DNA of 42,362 nt from an uncultured Treponema sp. Lineage in GTDB: Bacteria > Spirochaetota > Spirochaetia > Treponematales > Treponemataceae. Numbering within the stretch: position 1 is the first letter of the stretch; each line of letters starts with the position of its first letter. The stretch spans positions 1 through 42,362 of the forward strand of contig CALHVG010000066.1 in the NCBI GenBank assembly GCA_938039145.1, given 5' to 3'. Below are positions 25,124-34,098 of this stretch, in pieces. Made by a program: the position numbers and the translations under genes. The notes beneath the pieces were generated by a model that saw only the letters and a list, made by a program, of their open reading frames with translations, was not told the DNA's origin and made no database searches.

Positions 25124-28100
25124 ATGAAATCTTTTAAAGGACTTACGCTGATTCTTTTTGCATCTTTTATGATGACTGTTGCCGCCATCGGATGCAAAAA
25201 TGGGTTCGAAAAAGAAAACACATTCATAACGGTCAAAGGAATTTTGACTTCTTCTGTGGAAAGAACCGCAATTCCCACAAAGCCAACCACCATTCACTAC
25301 ACGGTTGAAGCAAAAAAAGACGGGACGACTGTAAATGCCAACGTTACAGGAAATAATTTTTCCATAAAACTTACACCGGGAACATGGCTCTTTACGGCAA
25401 AAGGATTTTCCGATCCATCCAAAACCAAGCAAGTTTTTGAGGGGAAAAAAAGCATAATGCTCGATTCTACAACTCTCGTGGTAGAAGACATAAGCCTTTC
25501 TGTAACTTATATAAGCAGCGCAAGCGGAAAAGGAAAAGTAAATCTTCCGATAGAAATTGAAACAGCGACTAACATAACAAAAATCGTAACAAAATGGAAA
25601 GAAAATGGTGCTGAAAAAACAAAAACGATAACTCCTTCAAGCGGAAAAGCAACGTTCAACATGATTTATGACAGCGCACCGGCTGGAGTAGATACAGTTT
25701 CTTCCGGTAGTTACATGGTAGACTTCGCGTTATACGACAGCAACAACATTCTGCTTTATTCATGCTCCGAAGCCGTAAATGTATTTGACAACGTCGAAAC
25801 AAATACATGGATTTCCAGTGCCGAAAACGGCATACATATAAGCCAAGACGGCGATAAGTTTATCATGAAAATAACAAAGGCTTTGGTGGAAGATTTTATC
25901 CCCACAGTGTTCTATGTAAACGGCGAAGGCGGAAAAATCGGAACAGAAGGAAACGATTCAAACATCGGCGGCTATTATTCTCCGCTTAAAACCGTAGGAA
26001 AAGCCGCGGAAAAAATAAAAGACTCTCCGCTAAAAGAAAAGGAATACACAATCATCCTAAGCGGAAAATCAACCGAATCAGCTCCAATAGAAATACGCAA
26101 TAAAATAAAAATCATAAAGTTTGAAAATGACACTGGCAACTACGCAACGATAAAAAGAGCAGATTTAAACACGAAAAGCATGATAGAGGTAATAAACAAC
26201 ACCACAGACAAAGGCAAACTTCACATGGAAGGAATCGAACTTGACGGAGATAAAAAGAACGTAAAGCCTACAGTCGGGGGTGCAGGAATTTACGCCGAAG
26301 GAAAAATAGAACTTCAGAACTGCTCAATAAAAAACTGCTGGACATGGACTCCAAGCGCTTCAAAAAGCGGTGGCGGAATATACCTTGCAAAAGATGCCAA
26401 AGATTCTGTAATAAATTCCACACAAATAACAGACTGTGTAGCCTTAAATAGCGGAAGCGCAATATATTCCCTTGCAGATTTCAGCCTGGAAGGGAACACG
26501 ATTGTGGACCGCTGTCTTTCTCAAAGCGGCGGAACAATAACAGTTGGCTCTTCCGTAACAGCGAGTCAAGTGAAAGCTACTTGCACTCTTAAAGGAGATA
26601 CTCTCATAGGTAATAAAAACAAATTTGAGGAAGATGATGAATCTTTTCCGCATAATACACTTTTAAAACTTCCCAAAATGGGAAACCGTTCATCTCAAGG
26701 CTGCGGAGGAATCACAGTTTACAACGGAAGCCTTGTGATAGAAAACGGAAGCGGAATGTACATCTCAGGAAACAAAGGATATTCGGGAGGCGGAGGTATA
26801 AGACTTTATAAAAATACAGAATTAATAATGGAAAGCGGTGTCATACAGAATAACATATCAGATAAAAAAGGCGGAGGAATTTATAACGAAGGAACAATAT
26901 ACATGTCAGGAACTGCCATAGTGGGCGACAGCACAAAGACAGACGCTCCACTGACAGAAAACGAGTCCTCAAACCAAGCGGAAAACGGGGGCGGAATCTA
27001 CAATGATAGCAACGGTAAAATATACATAGGATATAAAAAGAATGCGGAGGGAACTGCAGTAAAGGACGCTAGTTTTACAGGCGGAGTGTACTGCAACCAT
27101 GCAACCAGCAATGGTGGCGGAATACATAATGCCGGTACTTTGCATATAGGAAAGGGAACTATAGGCTACAACACATCGAAGGAAATCGGCGGCGGAATAT
27201 TTAACACAAAAACACTACAAATTCTTGGAGAAAAAGATAAACGTGTCTCGATAATAGGAAACACAGGGGCTCACGGCGGAGGGCTATGCTTCAATGCGGG
27301 TTCAAATAATATAAAACTTGAATACTGCGACGTGAAAAACAACAAGGCCATGGGAAACAGTACCACTAGAATAACAGGTGGCGGAATATGTGTTGCAGAG
27401 GAAATGACCGCAACATCAGTAACACTTTCCAGTTGCATCATAGAAGGAAATACGATAAGCACAACACAAACTGGGAAAGATGCCTTTGGAGCCGGAATAT
27501 ATTCAGGATTAAAGAGCCCTACCAAACTAACCGGAAATACAATTATAAAAGGCAACAAATGGGAAGGAGATTTTTCAATAAAACACGGAAAAGGAATATA
27601 TATCCCTGTATACGGAACAGGAACATCCGGCGTTGTTGAACTTGAAGAAAAAGGTATAGAAGTAGGAAACAAGGATGACGATAACGACATATATTTACCC
27701 GCCTACGGAACAAACAGCACAATCATACAGATAGCCTCTCCCGCTCCAGCCACTGGAGAGCCATCTTTTGTACGAATAACAGTTGATAAACTTGTCGATG
27801 GCACAAAAGTAATAAGCGGTTCAGTTCCTGACAACATATCAAAAATAATTTCAGTAGCGCCAAAAATAACAGGTTCAGGTGCTACCGCAACGGCAAAAGC
27901 ATTCTACATTCACAGAGCAAACAGCAGCACCGGGCAACTAAAGGAGGTTGCTTTTGAAGGAGACTTCGACAGCGGAACAAACATTTTTACCTGCAAGATA
28001 AAAAATCCATTCCCCGGATATTCGATAGAACTTCGTGTGACAAGAAGCGGTGATCTTTTAACAATAACAGAATGGGGAGACTCCTCGAAAGATAATATAA

Positions 28101-28213
28101 CAAAAAACATAGCGACACCATCCGGCACATACACATGGACCGCCTTCCTTTACGACAAAAAAGACGGAACCTCGCTTGGAAAACTTGATTCAGGGACTTT
28201 TACAAAACCTTAA
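25124..28213 (+). CDS. Large lipoprotein with parallel beta-helix / polymorphic GGG repeats
   Basis: 1029 aa. The signal peptide ends in the lipobox AAIGC with Cys24. After an Ig-like or carbohydrate-like beta region (about 30-250) comes a long repeat region (about 280-830) with at least eight copies of a G-G-G-I-Y/H/F-N motif (GGGIYLAKD, GGGIRLYKN, GGGIYNEGT, GGGIYNDSN, GGGIHNAGT, GGGIFNTKT), alternating with short strands ending in NC or NN. This is the pattern of right-handed beta-helix proteins and of chlamydial/treponemal polymorphic membrane proteins. The C-terminal 130 residues form a different beta domain. RBS AGGAG. Probably surface-exposed on the outer membrane, for adhesion or glycan contact (inference). 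No autotransporter barrel is present. Confidence 0.85.
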   Translation: MKSFKGLTLILFASFMMTVAAIGCKNGFEKENTFITVKGILTSSVERTAIPTKPTTIHYTVEAKKDGTTVNANVTGNNFSIKLTPGTWLFTAKGFSDPSKTKQVFEGKKSIMLDSTTLVVEDISLSVTYISSASGKGKVNLPIEIETATNITKIVTKWKENGAEKTKTITPSSGKATFNMIYDSAPAGVDTVSSGSYMVDFALYDSNNILLYSCSEAVNVFDNVETNTWISSAENGIHISQDGDKFIMKITKALVEDFIPTVFYVNGEGGKIGTEGNDSNIGGYYSPLKTVGKAAEKIKDSPLKEKEYTIILSGKSTESAPIEIRNKIKIIKFENDTGNYATIKRADLNTKSMIEVINNTTDKGKLHMEGIELDGDKKNVKPTVGGAGIYAEGKIELQNCSIKNCWTWTPSASKSGGGIYLAKDAKDSVINSTQITDCVALNSGSAIYSLADFSLEGNTIVDRCLSQSGGTITVGSSVTASQVKATCTLKGDTLIGNKNKFEEDDESFPHNTLLKLPKMGNRSSQGCGGITVYNGSLVIENGSGMYISGNKGYSGGGGIRLYKNTELIMESGVIQNNISDKKGGGIYNEGTIYMSGTAIVGDSTKTDAPLTENESSNQAENGGGIYNDSNGKIYIGYKKNAEGTAVKDASFTGGVYCNHATSNGGGIHNAGTLHIGKGTIGYNTSKEIGGGIFNTKTLQILGEKDKRVSIIGNTGAHGGGLCFNAGSNNIKLEYCDVKNNKAMGNSTTRITGGGICVAEEMTATSVTLSSCIIEGNTISTTQTGKDAFGAGIYSGLKSPTKLTGNTIIKGNKWEGDFSIKHGKGIYIPVYGTGTSGVVELEEKGIEVGNKDDDNDIYLPAYGTNSTIIQIASPAPATGEPSFVRITVDKLVDGTKVISGSVPDNISKIISVAPKITGSGATATAKAFYIHRANSSTGQLKEVAFEGDFDSGTNIFTCKIKNPFPGYSIELRVTRSGDLLTITEWGDSSKDNITKNIATPSGTYTWTAFLYDKKDGTSLGKLDSGTFTKP

Positions 28214-28225
28214 AAACTTTGGCGC

Positions 28226-28264
28226 AAATCGTATTTCAGAAAAATCTTTCTTGGAATACGATTT
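28226..28264 (+). terminator. Inverted repeat after the large lipoprotein gene
   Basis: AAATCGTATT (28226-28235) pairs perfectly with AATACGATTT (28255-28264) around 19 bases. The following sequence is T-rich but not a clean U-tract, so termination is likely but not certain. Confidence 0.55.
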
Positions 28265-28272
28265 ACAAATGT

Positions 28273-28301
28273 TTGTGTTTTCGTCTTTTGTCGCTTATAA
28301 T
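28273..28301 (+). promoter_or_regulatory. glgC promoter, apparently leaderless
   Basis: Perfect TATAAT (28296-28301) with weak TTGTGT (28273-28278) at 17 nt. The ATG at 28309 is seven bases after the -10, where transcription would begin, and there is no Shine-Dalgarno. Confidence 0.55.
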
Positions 28302-28308
28302 TGAACAC

Positions 28309-29598
28309 ATGGAAAGAGAAAAGAACAAGACACGTGTGGTCGCATTGATTTTGGGTGGCGGAAAAGGCACAAGGCTTTATCCTCTAACCAAAGAAAGGGC
28401 AAAACCTTCAGTATCGTTCGGCGGAAAATACAGGATAGTGGACATCCCTATCTCTAACTGTATAAACTCAGGATTCAAGAAAATATATCTTCTTACACAG
28501 TTCAATTCAACTTCGCTTCATCTGCACATCACGAACTCGTACAACTTCGACAGATTCTCAAAAGGTTTCGTGGAGATTCTTGCGGCGGAGCAGACGCTCG
28601 AGCATTCAGGCTGGTACGAAGGGACTGCCGACAGCGTACGGAAAAGTTTCGGACACTTCGAGGCGCAAAATCCCACGCATTACATAATCCTTTCCGGCGA
28701 CCAGCTGTACAAGATGGATCTGAACGCTTTCTTTGAGGCGCACATAAAAAGCGGGGCGGAAGTTTCCATAGCGACAACAGCCGTAACACGAAAGGACGCA
28801 AGCGGATTCGGAATAATGCGCATAGACGAAAACGGCTACATCAAGGACTTTGTGGAAAAGCCGAAAGACGAAAAAATCATGGACGAGCTAAAAATCCCAG
28901 AAGCGCAAAGAAAAGAGCTTCCCCAAGGAAAGGAATATCTTGCGTCCATGGGAATATACATTTTTAACGCCAAGGCGATGGAAAAAGCGCTCGACAACGA
29001 ATTCAGGGACTTCGGTAAAGAGGTCATTCCGGAGACGATAAAAGAAAAGAAAATCTTCGCCTACATCTTCGACAGGTACTGGGAGGACATCGGAACTGTA
29101 AGAAGTTTCTACGAGGCGAACATCGCCCTTACGGAAACCCATCCTGAGTTCAACTTCTACGACGAGGACGAACCAGTATACACACACGCTCGAAATCTTC
29201 CGCCGTCAAAAATAAACAAGGCGTACATGGAAGCCGTCCTTACCTCCGACGGATGCGTCATAAACGACTGCTCCATAAAAAAATCCGTGATAGGGCTGAG
29301 GGCAAAGATTGAAAGCGGCTGCGAACTTGACGGCGTGGTCATGATGGGCGCGGATTTCTACGAAAACGAGGAAGCTAAGGCGTTCAACAGAAAACACGGG
29401 CAACCCGACGTGGGAATAGGCAAAAACTGCAAAATAAGAAGAACCATAATCGACAAGAACGCCCACATCGGAAACAACGTAAGAATAAATGTGGACGGAA
29501 ACGTATACGAAAACGGGGAGCATGAAGGCTTTTACTGCGCCGACGGAATAATCGTAATACGAAAAGGTGCTATCATAAAGGACGGAACTGTAATTTAG
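28309..29598 (+). CDS. glgC: Glucose-1-phosphate adenylyltransferase
   Basis: 429 aa from ATG 28309. The reaction is ATP plus Glc-1-P to ADP-glucose plus PPi, the first committed step of glycogen synthesis. The nucleotidyltransferase signature GGGKGTRLYPLTKERAKPSV begins at Gly16, followed by YRIVDIPISNCINSG; other family segments are QTLEHSGWYEGTADSVRK and FVEKPKD. The C-terminal 130 residues are a left-handed beta-helix (hexapeptide) domain (IGKNCKIRRTIIDKNAHIGN). The frame is open to 28219 (TTG), but those extra residues would overlap an inverted repeat and a promoter and are not family-like. Glc-1-P could come from the mutase at 13761. No other glycogen gene is nearby. Confidence 0.93.
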   Translation: MEREKNKTRVVALILGGGKGTRLYPLTKERAKPSVSFGGKYRIVDIPISNCINSGFKKIYLLTQFNSTSLHLHITNSYNFDRFSKGFVEILAAEQTLEHSGWYEGTADSVRKSFGHFEAQNPTHYIILSGDQLYKMDLNAFFEAHIKSGAEVSIATTAVTRKDASGFGIMRIDENGYIKDFVEKPKDEKIMDELKIPEAQRKELPQGKEYLASMGIYIFNAKAMEKALDNEFRDFGKEVIPETIKEKKIFAYIFDRYWEDIGTVRSFYEANIALTETHPEFNFYDEDEPVYTHARNLPPSKINKAYMEAVLTSDGCVINDCSIKKSVIGLRAKIESGCELDGVVMMGADFYENEEAKAFNRKHGQPDVGIGKNCKIRRTIIDKNAHIGNNVRINVDGNVYENGEHEGFYCADGIIVIRKGAIIKDGTVI

Positions 29599-29674
29599 TT
29601 CTGCGTGAAATGCCTAATTTTGTGGAACAGATTTGTAAAACTTGCGTAAAAGAAAATTAAAATACGATGCGCTA

Positions 29675-29697
29675 AAAAAGCCGACTTTTTAATTTTT
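29675..29697 (+). terminator. A/T-rich hairpin after glgC
   Basis: AAAAAG (29675-29680), loop CCGA, CTTTTT (29685-29690), then AATTTTTTT. A plausible though GC-poor terminator. Confidence 0.45.
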
Positions 29698-29710
29698 TTG
29701 ACGTCCGCTT

Positions 29711-29752
29711 AAAAAAAGACGATACCGCATATCAGCCTGGAAACTGATATGC
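29711..29752 (-). terminator. Terminator of the murG-to-response-regulator operon
   Basis: GCATATCAG (29727-29735) pairs perfectly with CTGATATGC (29744-29752) around 8 bases. On the minus strand it follows the regulator stop directly and leads after nine bases into TTTTTTT (29711-29717). Confidence 0.75.
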
Positions 29753-29758
29753 AGGTGC

Positions 29759-31093
29759 CTACTCGTCTATCTTTTTTGCCAAAGTTTTCCGCTCGATTCC
29801 AAGCACTTGAGCAGTCTTTGTTTTGTTTCCGTTGTTGAACGCAAGATTTTCCCTGATTATGATTTTTTCCGCCTCGTCAAGGCGCAGCCCCATCGGAACG
29901 GAAATGCTTTCTTCGCCGGAAAAACGGCTTATTGTGGGCGGAAGGTCTTCAAGCGCAATTTCGTTTCCGGAACACATAACAACCGCACTTTCAATGCAAT
30001 TTTGTAATTCCCGAATGTTTCCGGGCCAGTCGTACCTGTAAAGAGCCTGCCTGGCGCTGTTTTGAACGCCGAGTATTTTTTTTGAGTTTTCTTCGGAAAA
30101 TCTTTTTAAAAACGAATCCACAAGAAGAGGAATGTCGTCTTTACGCTCTCTTAAAGGCGGAACTTGCAGACGGACGACGTTCAGGCGATAGTAGAGGTCT
30201 TCCCGGAACCGTCCGGCTTTGACTTCATCCTCTATGTTTCTGTTGGTCGCCGCTACAACCCTTACATCAACTTCAAGAGTCTCTTCGCCGCCTACGCGCT
30301 CGAACTTTCGTTCCTGAAGAACACGCAAAAGTTTTATCTGCGTGATCTGATTTATTTCTCCGATTTCGTCAAGAAAAATAGTTCCGCCGTGCGCAAGTTC
30401 GAACCTGCCTTTTTTCATGGAATCCGCGCCCGTAAAAGCCCCTTTTTCGTGCCCGAAAAGCTCGCTTTCCAAAAGAGTTTCGCTCAGGGCGGCGCAATGC
30501 ACCTTGACAAAAGATTTGTCCCTTCGTCCGGAAAGGTTATGCAAAGCGTCCGCCACAAGTTCTTTACCGACACCGCTTTCGCCGGTTATAAGAACGCTTG
30601 CTCTTGACGGGGCGACTTTTTTTATAAGTTCCAAAAGACGTCTCATATCGGCGCTTTCGCCAATCATCTTATCGAACGTTAAAGATTCGTCCAGTTCCTT
30701 TTTAAGCATTGTGTGCTGCAAGGAAAGCTCCCTGGTTTCCAATGCGCGCTTTACAATTACGTTCAGCTGGTCAAGGTTCAGCGGTTTTGTAAGAAAATCG
30801 TAGGCTCCGTTTTTCATCGCCTCCACCGCAGAATCTATGCTTCCGTGCCCGGTAAGCACTATCACAGGAATTCCCGGAGTTTCAGTCGTTATGCGCCTAA
30901 GAACTTCCTCGCCGCTAATGCCGTCCATTCTTAGGTCGGTTACAACAAGGTCTATGTCGCCTTTGGAAAGCAATGCAAGTCCTTCCTTTCCGCCGGAAGC
31001 GGTTTTCACATTGTAGTCTTCCATTTCAAAGTTTGCGGCAAGTCCGTTTCTTATGTTTTCTTCATCGTCTATTACAAGGATTGTAAATTTCAT
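29759..31093 (-). CDS. NtrC-family sigma54-dependent response regulator
   Basis: 444 aa, three domains. Receiver (1-115): Asp9/Asp10, phosphoacceptor Asp53, Thr81 and Lys103. AAA+ activator domain (about 140-370): Walker A GESGVGKE (171-178), the sigma54-contacting loop GAFTGA (218-223), Walker B FLDEIGE (240-246) and the arginine-finger region. C-terminal Fis-type helix-turn-helix NKTKTAQVLGIERKTL, ending only four residues later, slightly shorter than usual. It activates RpoN-dependent promoters when phosphorylated, presumably by the histidine kinase whose stop overlaps its ATG by 4 bases. Resembles Rrp2 of Borrelia/T. denticola and, by position, T. pallidum TP0519 (from memory). Targets are not visible here. 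Confidence 0.95.
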   Translation of the reverse strand: MKFTILVIDDEENIRNGLAANFEMEDYNVKTASGGKEGLALLSKGDIDLVVTDLRMDGISGEEVLRRITTETPGIPVIVLTGHGSIDSAVEAMKNGAYDFLTKPLNLDQLNVIVKRALETRELSLQHTMLKKELDESLTFDKMIGESADMRRLLELIKKVAPSRASVLITGESGVGKELVADALHNLSGRRDKSFVKVHCAALSETLLESELFGHEKGAFTGADSMKKGRFELAHGGTIFLDEIGEINQITQIKLLRVLQERKFERVGGEETLEVDVRVVAATNRNIEDEVKAGRFREDLYYRLNVVRLQVPPLRERKDDIPLLVDSFLKRFSEENSKKILGVQNSARQALYRYDWPGNIRELQNCIESAVVMCSGNEIALEDLPPTISRFSGEESISVPMGLRLDEAEKIIIRENLAFNNGNKTKTAQVLGIERKTLAKKIDE

Positions 31094-32352
31094 TTTGCCT
31101 CATCAGGTTTCAAAAGGAGTTTTCTGCTTGTCTGAGGAATCGGAATCATTATAGTAAATTGTGTTCCCTTTCCCGGTTCCGACTTCACATTTATGTCCCC
31201 TGAAAATTCTTTTATGATTTTGTATACCATTGTCATTCCAAGTCCCGTGCCGCTTGCCTTTGTTGTGTAGTACGGTTCGAATATGTGAGAAAGGACTTCC
31301 TCGCTCATGCCTGTTCCGTTGTCGGAAATCCGAATCTCGTAGCGAGCATCCTTTTCCGAAGAGGAAATCTCTATTTTTCCGGCGCAGCCTCCACTCTTTT
31401 TTTTGCCGGAAGAATTTTCGGAGTCCGAACCGGAATAAAAATCGTTATACCGTTCTTTTACGGCGGAAAAACAGTTCTGCACAATGTTTATTAAAGCTTC
31501 GCGGAAAAGTTTTTCGTCTATCATAAGGCGTGAAGAAGCCGCCTCGCCCTTGAACGAAAATGACACGCCTTCTCGTTCAAACTCGGGCGAAAAAAAACTC
31601 ACGATATTTTCTATCAGCTTTGACGGATTTACAAGCGTAAGACGGGCATTTATCGGCCGAACGGCAAACAGAAAATCCATCACAAGTTTGTTCAGGTTTT
31701 CGATTTCTTCGTTCACAACATCAAGGTGGTCTTCAATAAATTTTTTATCAGGCAAAAGCCCTTTTTTCTCCCGCTCCTTTTTTACCGCCCGCTGGATAAG
31801 CTGAATGTGGATTCCGATTGCTCCAAGCGGATTTTTTATTTCGTGCGCCATACCGGCTGCAAGATTTGTAAGGCCCGCCATGTTTTCCATGCGGCGCAAA
31901 AGCACTTCCTGACTTCTTTTTTCCGTAATATCGTTGAACTTAAGGATTCTTCCCCGCATTTTGCAGCGGCATACCCAAGAGAAAACAGAAACCGTAACAA
32001 AGCGGACAGAGCCGTCCGAGTTCGAAATGGAAAATTCCTCCGACACGTTCGACTTGTCCTCAAGAGCGCAGTTTTTTATAAACGCAGCAATTTCCTCTTC
32101 GCCTATAAGCTCGAACGCACTTTCGCTGTTCACCTTGTCGCCCAAAACCGGACGTAAAAGGTATCGTTCCGCTGTTTTATTAACCTTAAGAAGATTCCAT
32201 TTTTCGTCAACAACCATAATGCCCGTAACAAGAGAATCAAGAACGGAATCAAGCATTTCGTTCTCGGCTGTTATGGAGTTCAAAATATTTTCAATCTGTT
32301 CCTCAGAAAGCTTTGGAAGCATCTGAGAAACACGCATCACATGGTCACGCAT
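31090..32352 (-). CDS. Cytosolic PAS-domain sensor histidine kinase (NtrB-like)
   Basis: 420 aa with no membrane segment, so it senses inside the cell. Residues about 30-145 form a PAS domain (LDSLVTGIMVVDEKWNLLKV, then ILKFNDITEKR). The dimerisation/phosphoacceptor motif is AAGMAHEIKNPLGAIG with His170; the HATPase domain has an N-box NIVQNCFSAVKER, G1 DNGTGM and G2 GTGLGM. Between N-box and G1 there is a Ser/Gly/Lys-rich insert (SDSENSSGKKKSGG). It should phosphorylate the NtrC-type regulator encoded next. The ATG lies within the end of holB (16-base overlap). Similar to the Hpk2 kinases of spirochaetes. Confidence 0.93.
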   Translation of the reverse strand: MRDHVMRVSQMLPKLSEEQIENILNSITAENEMLDSVLDSLVTGIMVVDEKWNLLKVNKTAERYLLRPVLGDKVNSESAFELIGEEEIAAFIKNCALEDKSNVSEEFSISNSDGSVRFVTVSVFSWVCRCKMRGRILKFNDITEKRSQEVLLRRMENMAGLTNLAAGMAHEIKNPLGAIGIHIQLIQRAVKKEREKKGLLPDKKFIEDHLDVVNEEIENLNKLVMDFLFAVRPINARLTLVNPSKLIENIVSFFSPEFEREGVSFSFKGEAASSRLMIDEKLFREALINIVQNCFSAVKERYNDFYSGSDSENSSGKKKSGGCAGKIEISSSEKDARYEIRISDNGTGMSEEVLSHIFEPYYTTKASGTGLGMTMVYKIIKEFSGDINVKSEPGKGTQFTIMIPIPQTSRKLLLKPDEAK

Positions 32353-33566
32353 TTTAAGATATTTCCGCCGCTTCTGTTTATTCTGTAAATGTCCCTCACC
32401 AAAAGTTCAAGAGCCGCCTGAACGCCCTGATTGTACACGGTAACCCGGCTGTAACATTCCCGGACTGAGGTATTCATTTCTTCCAGAGCTTTTAGTCCTT
32501 CCGGAAAAAGCATTAATTTTTTTGTGCTGCAATTTATTCCGTCAAGAAAGATTTTAAGCATACTTCCGGGCTCAAATCCGTTCATGTCTTTTACGATGCT
32601 CGAAACATACGGGATTTTTCTTTCGGAAATATCTTTTAAAAATTCAAGGGCTTTTTTTCTGATTTCGACCGGAGAAACGGGAAGAAAATCCTGAAGAAAT
32701 TCTTTTATTCCGCCTGAAAAATCTTCCTCGTGGAAAACTTTTTTTATAACATCCTGCTGATTGGGCAATGTGCGTTCCGAAAAAGCGTATTGCCTTACCC
32801 TCGAAAGAATCGTGGGCATTATGGAAGACTTCCTTGACGTTGTAAGAATGAACACAGTTCCTTCCGGGGGCTCTTCAAGAATCTTTAAAAGGGCGTTACG
32901 CACGCTTTCAAGCATCCTGTCTGCATTCTCGATTATCACAGTGTTTTTTCCGTCGACGCTTTTCATTCTTGCCCAGGATGCAAGATTCCGTATTTGATTT
33001 ACGGGAATCGAATCGTACAAAAAAGAATCCTCAAGTTCCATGGAAAGTTTTTCAAGTTTTTCAATGGATTTTTCCACAGAAGAAATTTCCGGAAGTTCGT
33101 GGGGAAAATCCAATGTTTCAAGTTCTTCGTCAATCGCTCCGGTAATTCCTGCAATTTTCGAAAGTTTTTCGTCGTGTTCCCACAAAATCTGACTGAAACG
33201 CAAGGTGAGTTTTCTTATGCTTCTTACAAAAAGATAACGCGAGGCGGTTATGTAGGGGGCGTTTTTTTTAATGGACGCTATAAATGTGGAGGCGGAAGCC
33301 TTTATCTCCTGAACGCAATCTCTCGGCCCTAAAAGAAGAAGACTTGTTGAAGTCAAAGCCCTGTTTCTTACACACGAAGGGCACTTGCAATCCCATTTTG
33401 CCTTGGGATTATTGACGCATGAAAGGATTCGGCTTGTTTCCAAGGCAGCCGTAAGTTTTCCGGCTCCTTCAGGTCCTGAAAAAAGCACGGCACCCGGAAA
33501 CTTTCCTTTTTCAATGTCGGATTTTAGCTGCAAATCTACAGGCTGATAAAGAAGGTTTTCGTACAT
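32337..33566 (-). CDS. holB: DNA polymerase III delta' subunit (clamp loader)
   Basis: 409 aa from ATG 33566, four bases after the cvpA stop; a longer frame to 33608 would run back into cvpA. Begins YENLLYQP as in many DnaX/HolB proteins. Walker-A-like GPEGAGKLT at 31-39, then a zinc module Cys50, Cys60, Cys62, Cys65. The sensor-1 region TVFILTTSRKSSIMPTILSR is conserved, but the SRC arginine-finger motif reads SRV: the Arg is kept, the Cys is not. A 100-residue insertion follows the zinc module. Role: stator of the clamp loader that places the beta clamp on DNA. It sits in the murG operon between cvpA and the kinase. Confidence 0.9.
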   Translation of the reverse strand: MYENLLYQPVDLQLKSDIEKGKFPGAVLFSGPEGAGKLTAALETSRILSCVNNPKAKWDCKCPSCVRNRALTSTSLLLLGPRDCVQEIKASASTFIASIKKNAPYITASRYLFVRSIRKLTLRFSQILWEHDEKLSKIAGITGAIDEELETLDFPHELPEISSVEKSIEKLEKLSMELEDSFLYDSIPVNQIRNLASWARMKSVDGKNTVIIENADRMLESVRNALLKILEEPPEGTVFILTTSRKSSIMPTILSRVRQYAFSERTLPNQQDVIKKVFHEEDFSGGIKEFLQDFLPVSPVEIRKKALEFLKDISERKIPYVSSIVKDMNGFEPGSMLKIFLDGINCSTKKLMLFPEGLKALEEMNTSVRECYSRVTVYNQGVQAALELLVRDIYRINRSGGNILKCVTM

Positions 33567-33570
33567 TTTT

Positions 33571-34095
33571 CTACCCGTCCGTTCCGCCGATTTTAGGCAC
33601 GGCATCAATTATAGGCATATTCTTAATAGATTCCAACGAAAATTTTATGAGCGGAGAAAGCATTTTGAAAAAGAAACTATCCTTTAAAATGGAATCAAAA
33701 TCAAAAAAAGACTGAACGCTCATTAAATATATAACAAGGGCAACCGCGGCAATTCCCTCCGCAGCTCCAAGGAAAAAGCCCAAAGCCCTATCCAGAGAGC
33801 CGAGGATTTCGCCGTCAAAAAGGTTTTCCAAAAGTTTTTGGATAAGTTTTAAAACCGTGAACACAAGCGCGAACACAATAAAAAAAGCGATAATTCTTGC
33901 AGCATACGGATTTGAGATTTTTTTTAAAATAAATCCGCCCACAATTCCGTTTAAAAGTATTGCACAAAGAATTCCGATTATAAATGAAAGTTTTCCGAAA
34001 AGCTCTCCTACAAAGCCTTTGAATGTTCCTCTGATTATAAAAATCACCAATATCAGAAAGAAAAATATGTCCACCGCCGAAAAAGACATCCGCAC
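33571..34095 (-). CDS. cvpA: CvpA family membrane protein
   Basis: 174 aa with four hydrophobic segments and the family opening FSAVDIFFFLILVIFIIRG followed by KGFVGELFGKL; DRALGFFLGAAEG is the conserved family motif. CvpA proteins are inner-membrane proteins first linked to colicin V export and later to envelope homeostasis; exact role unknown. AGGGGGTG serves as RBS and overlaps the murG stop; gaps of 3 bases to murG and 4 to holB show co-translation. Confidence 0.9.
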   Translation of the reverse strand: MRMSFSAVDIFFFLILVIFIIRGTFKGFVGELFGKLSFIIGILCAILLNGIVGGFILKKISNPYAARIIAFFIVFALVFTVLKLIQKLLENLFDGEILGSLDRALGFFLGAAEGIAAVALVIYLMSVQSFFDFDSILKDSFFFKMLSPLIKFSLESIKNMPIIDAVPKIGGTDG

Positions 34096-34098
34096 CCC

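Noticed and set aside
28219..28308. Upstream TTG start for glgC
   Set aside because: The extra 30 residues cross an inverted repeat and the -10 box and do not look like the family N-terminus.
29757..29761. Truncated C-terminus of the NtrC-type regulator
   Set aside because: The helix-turn-helix is complete; the protein just ends a few residues earlier than usual and a terminator follows immediately.
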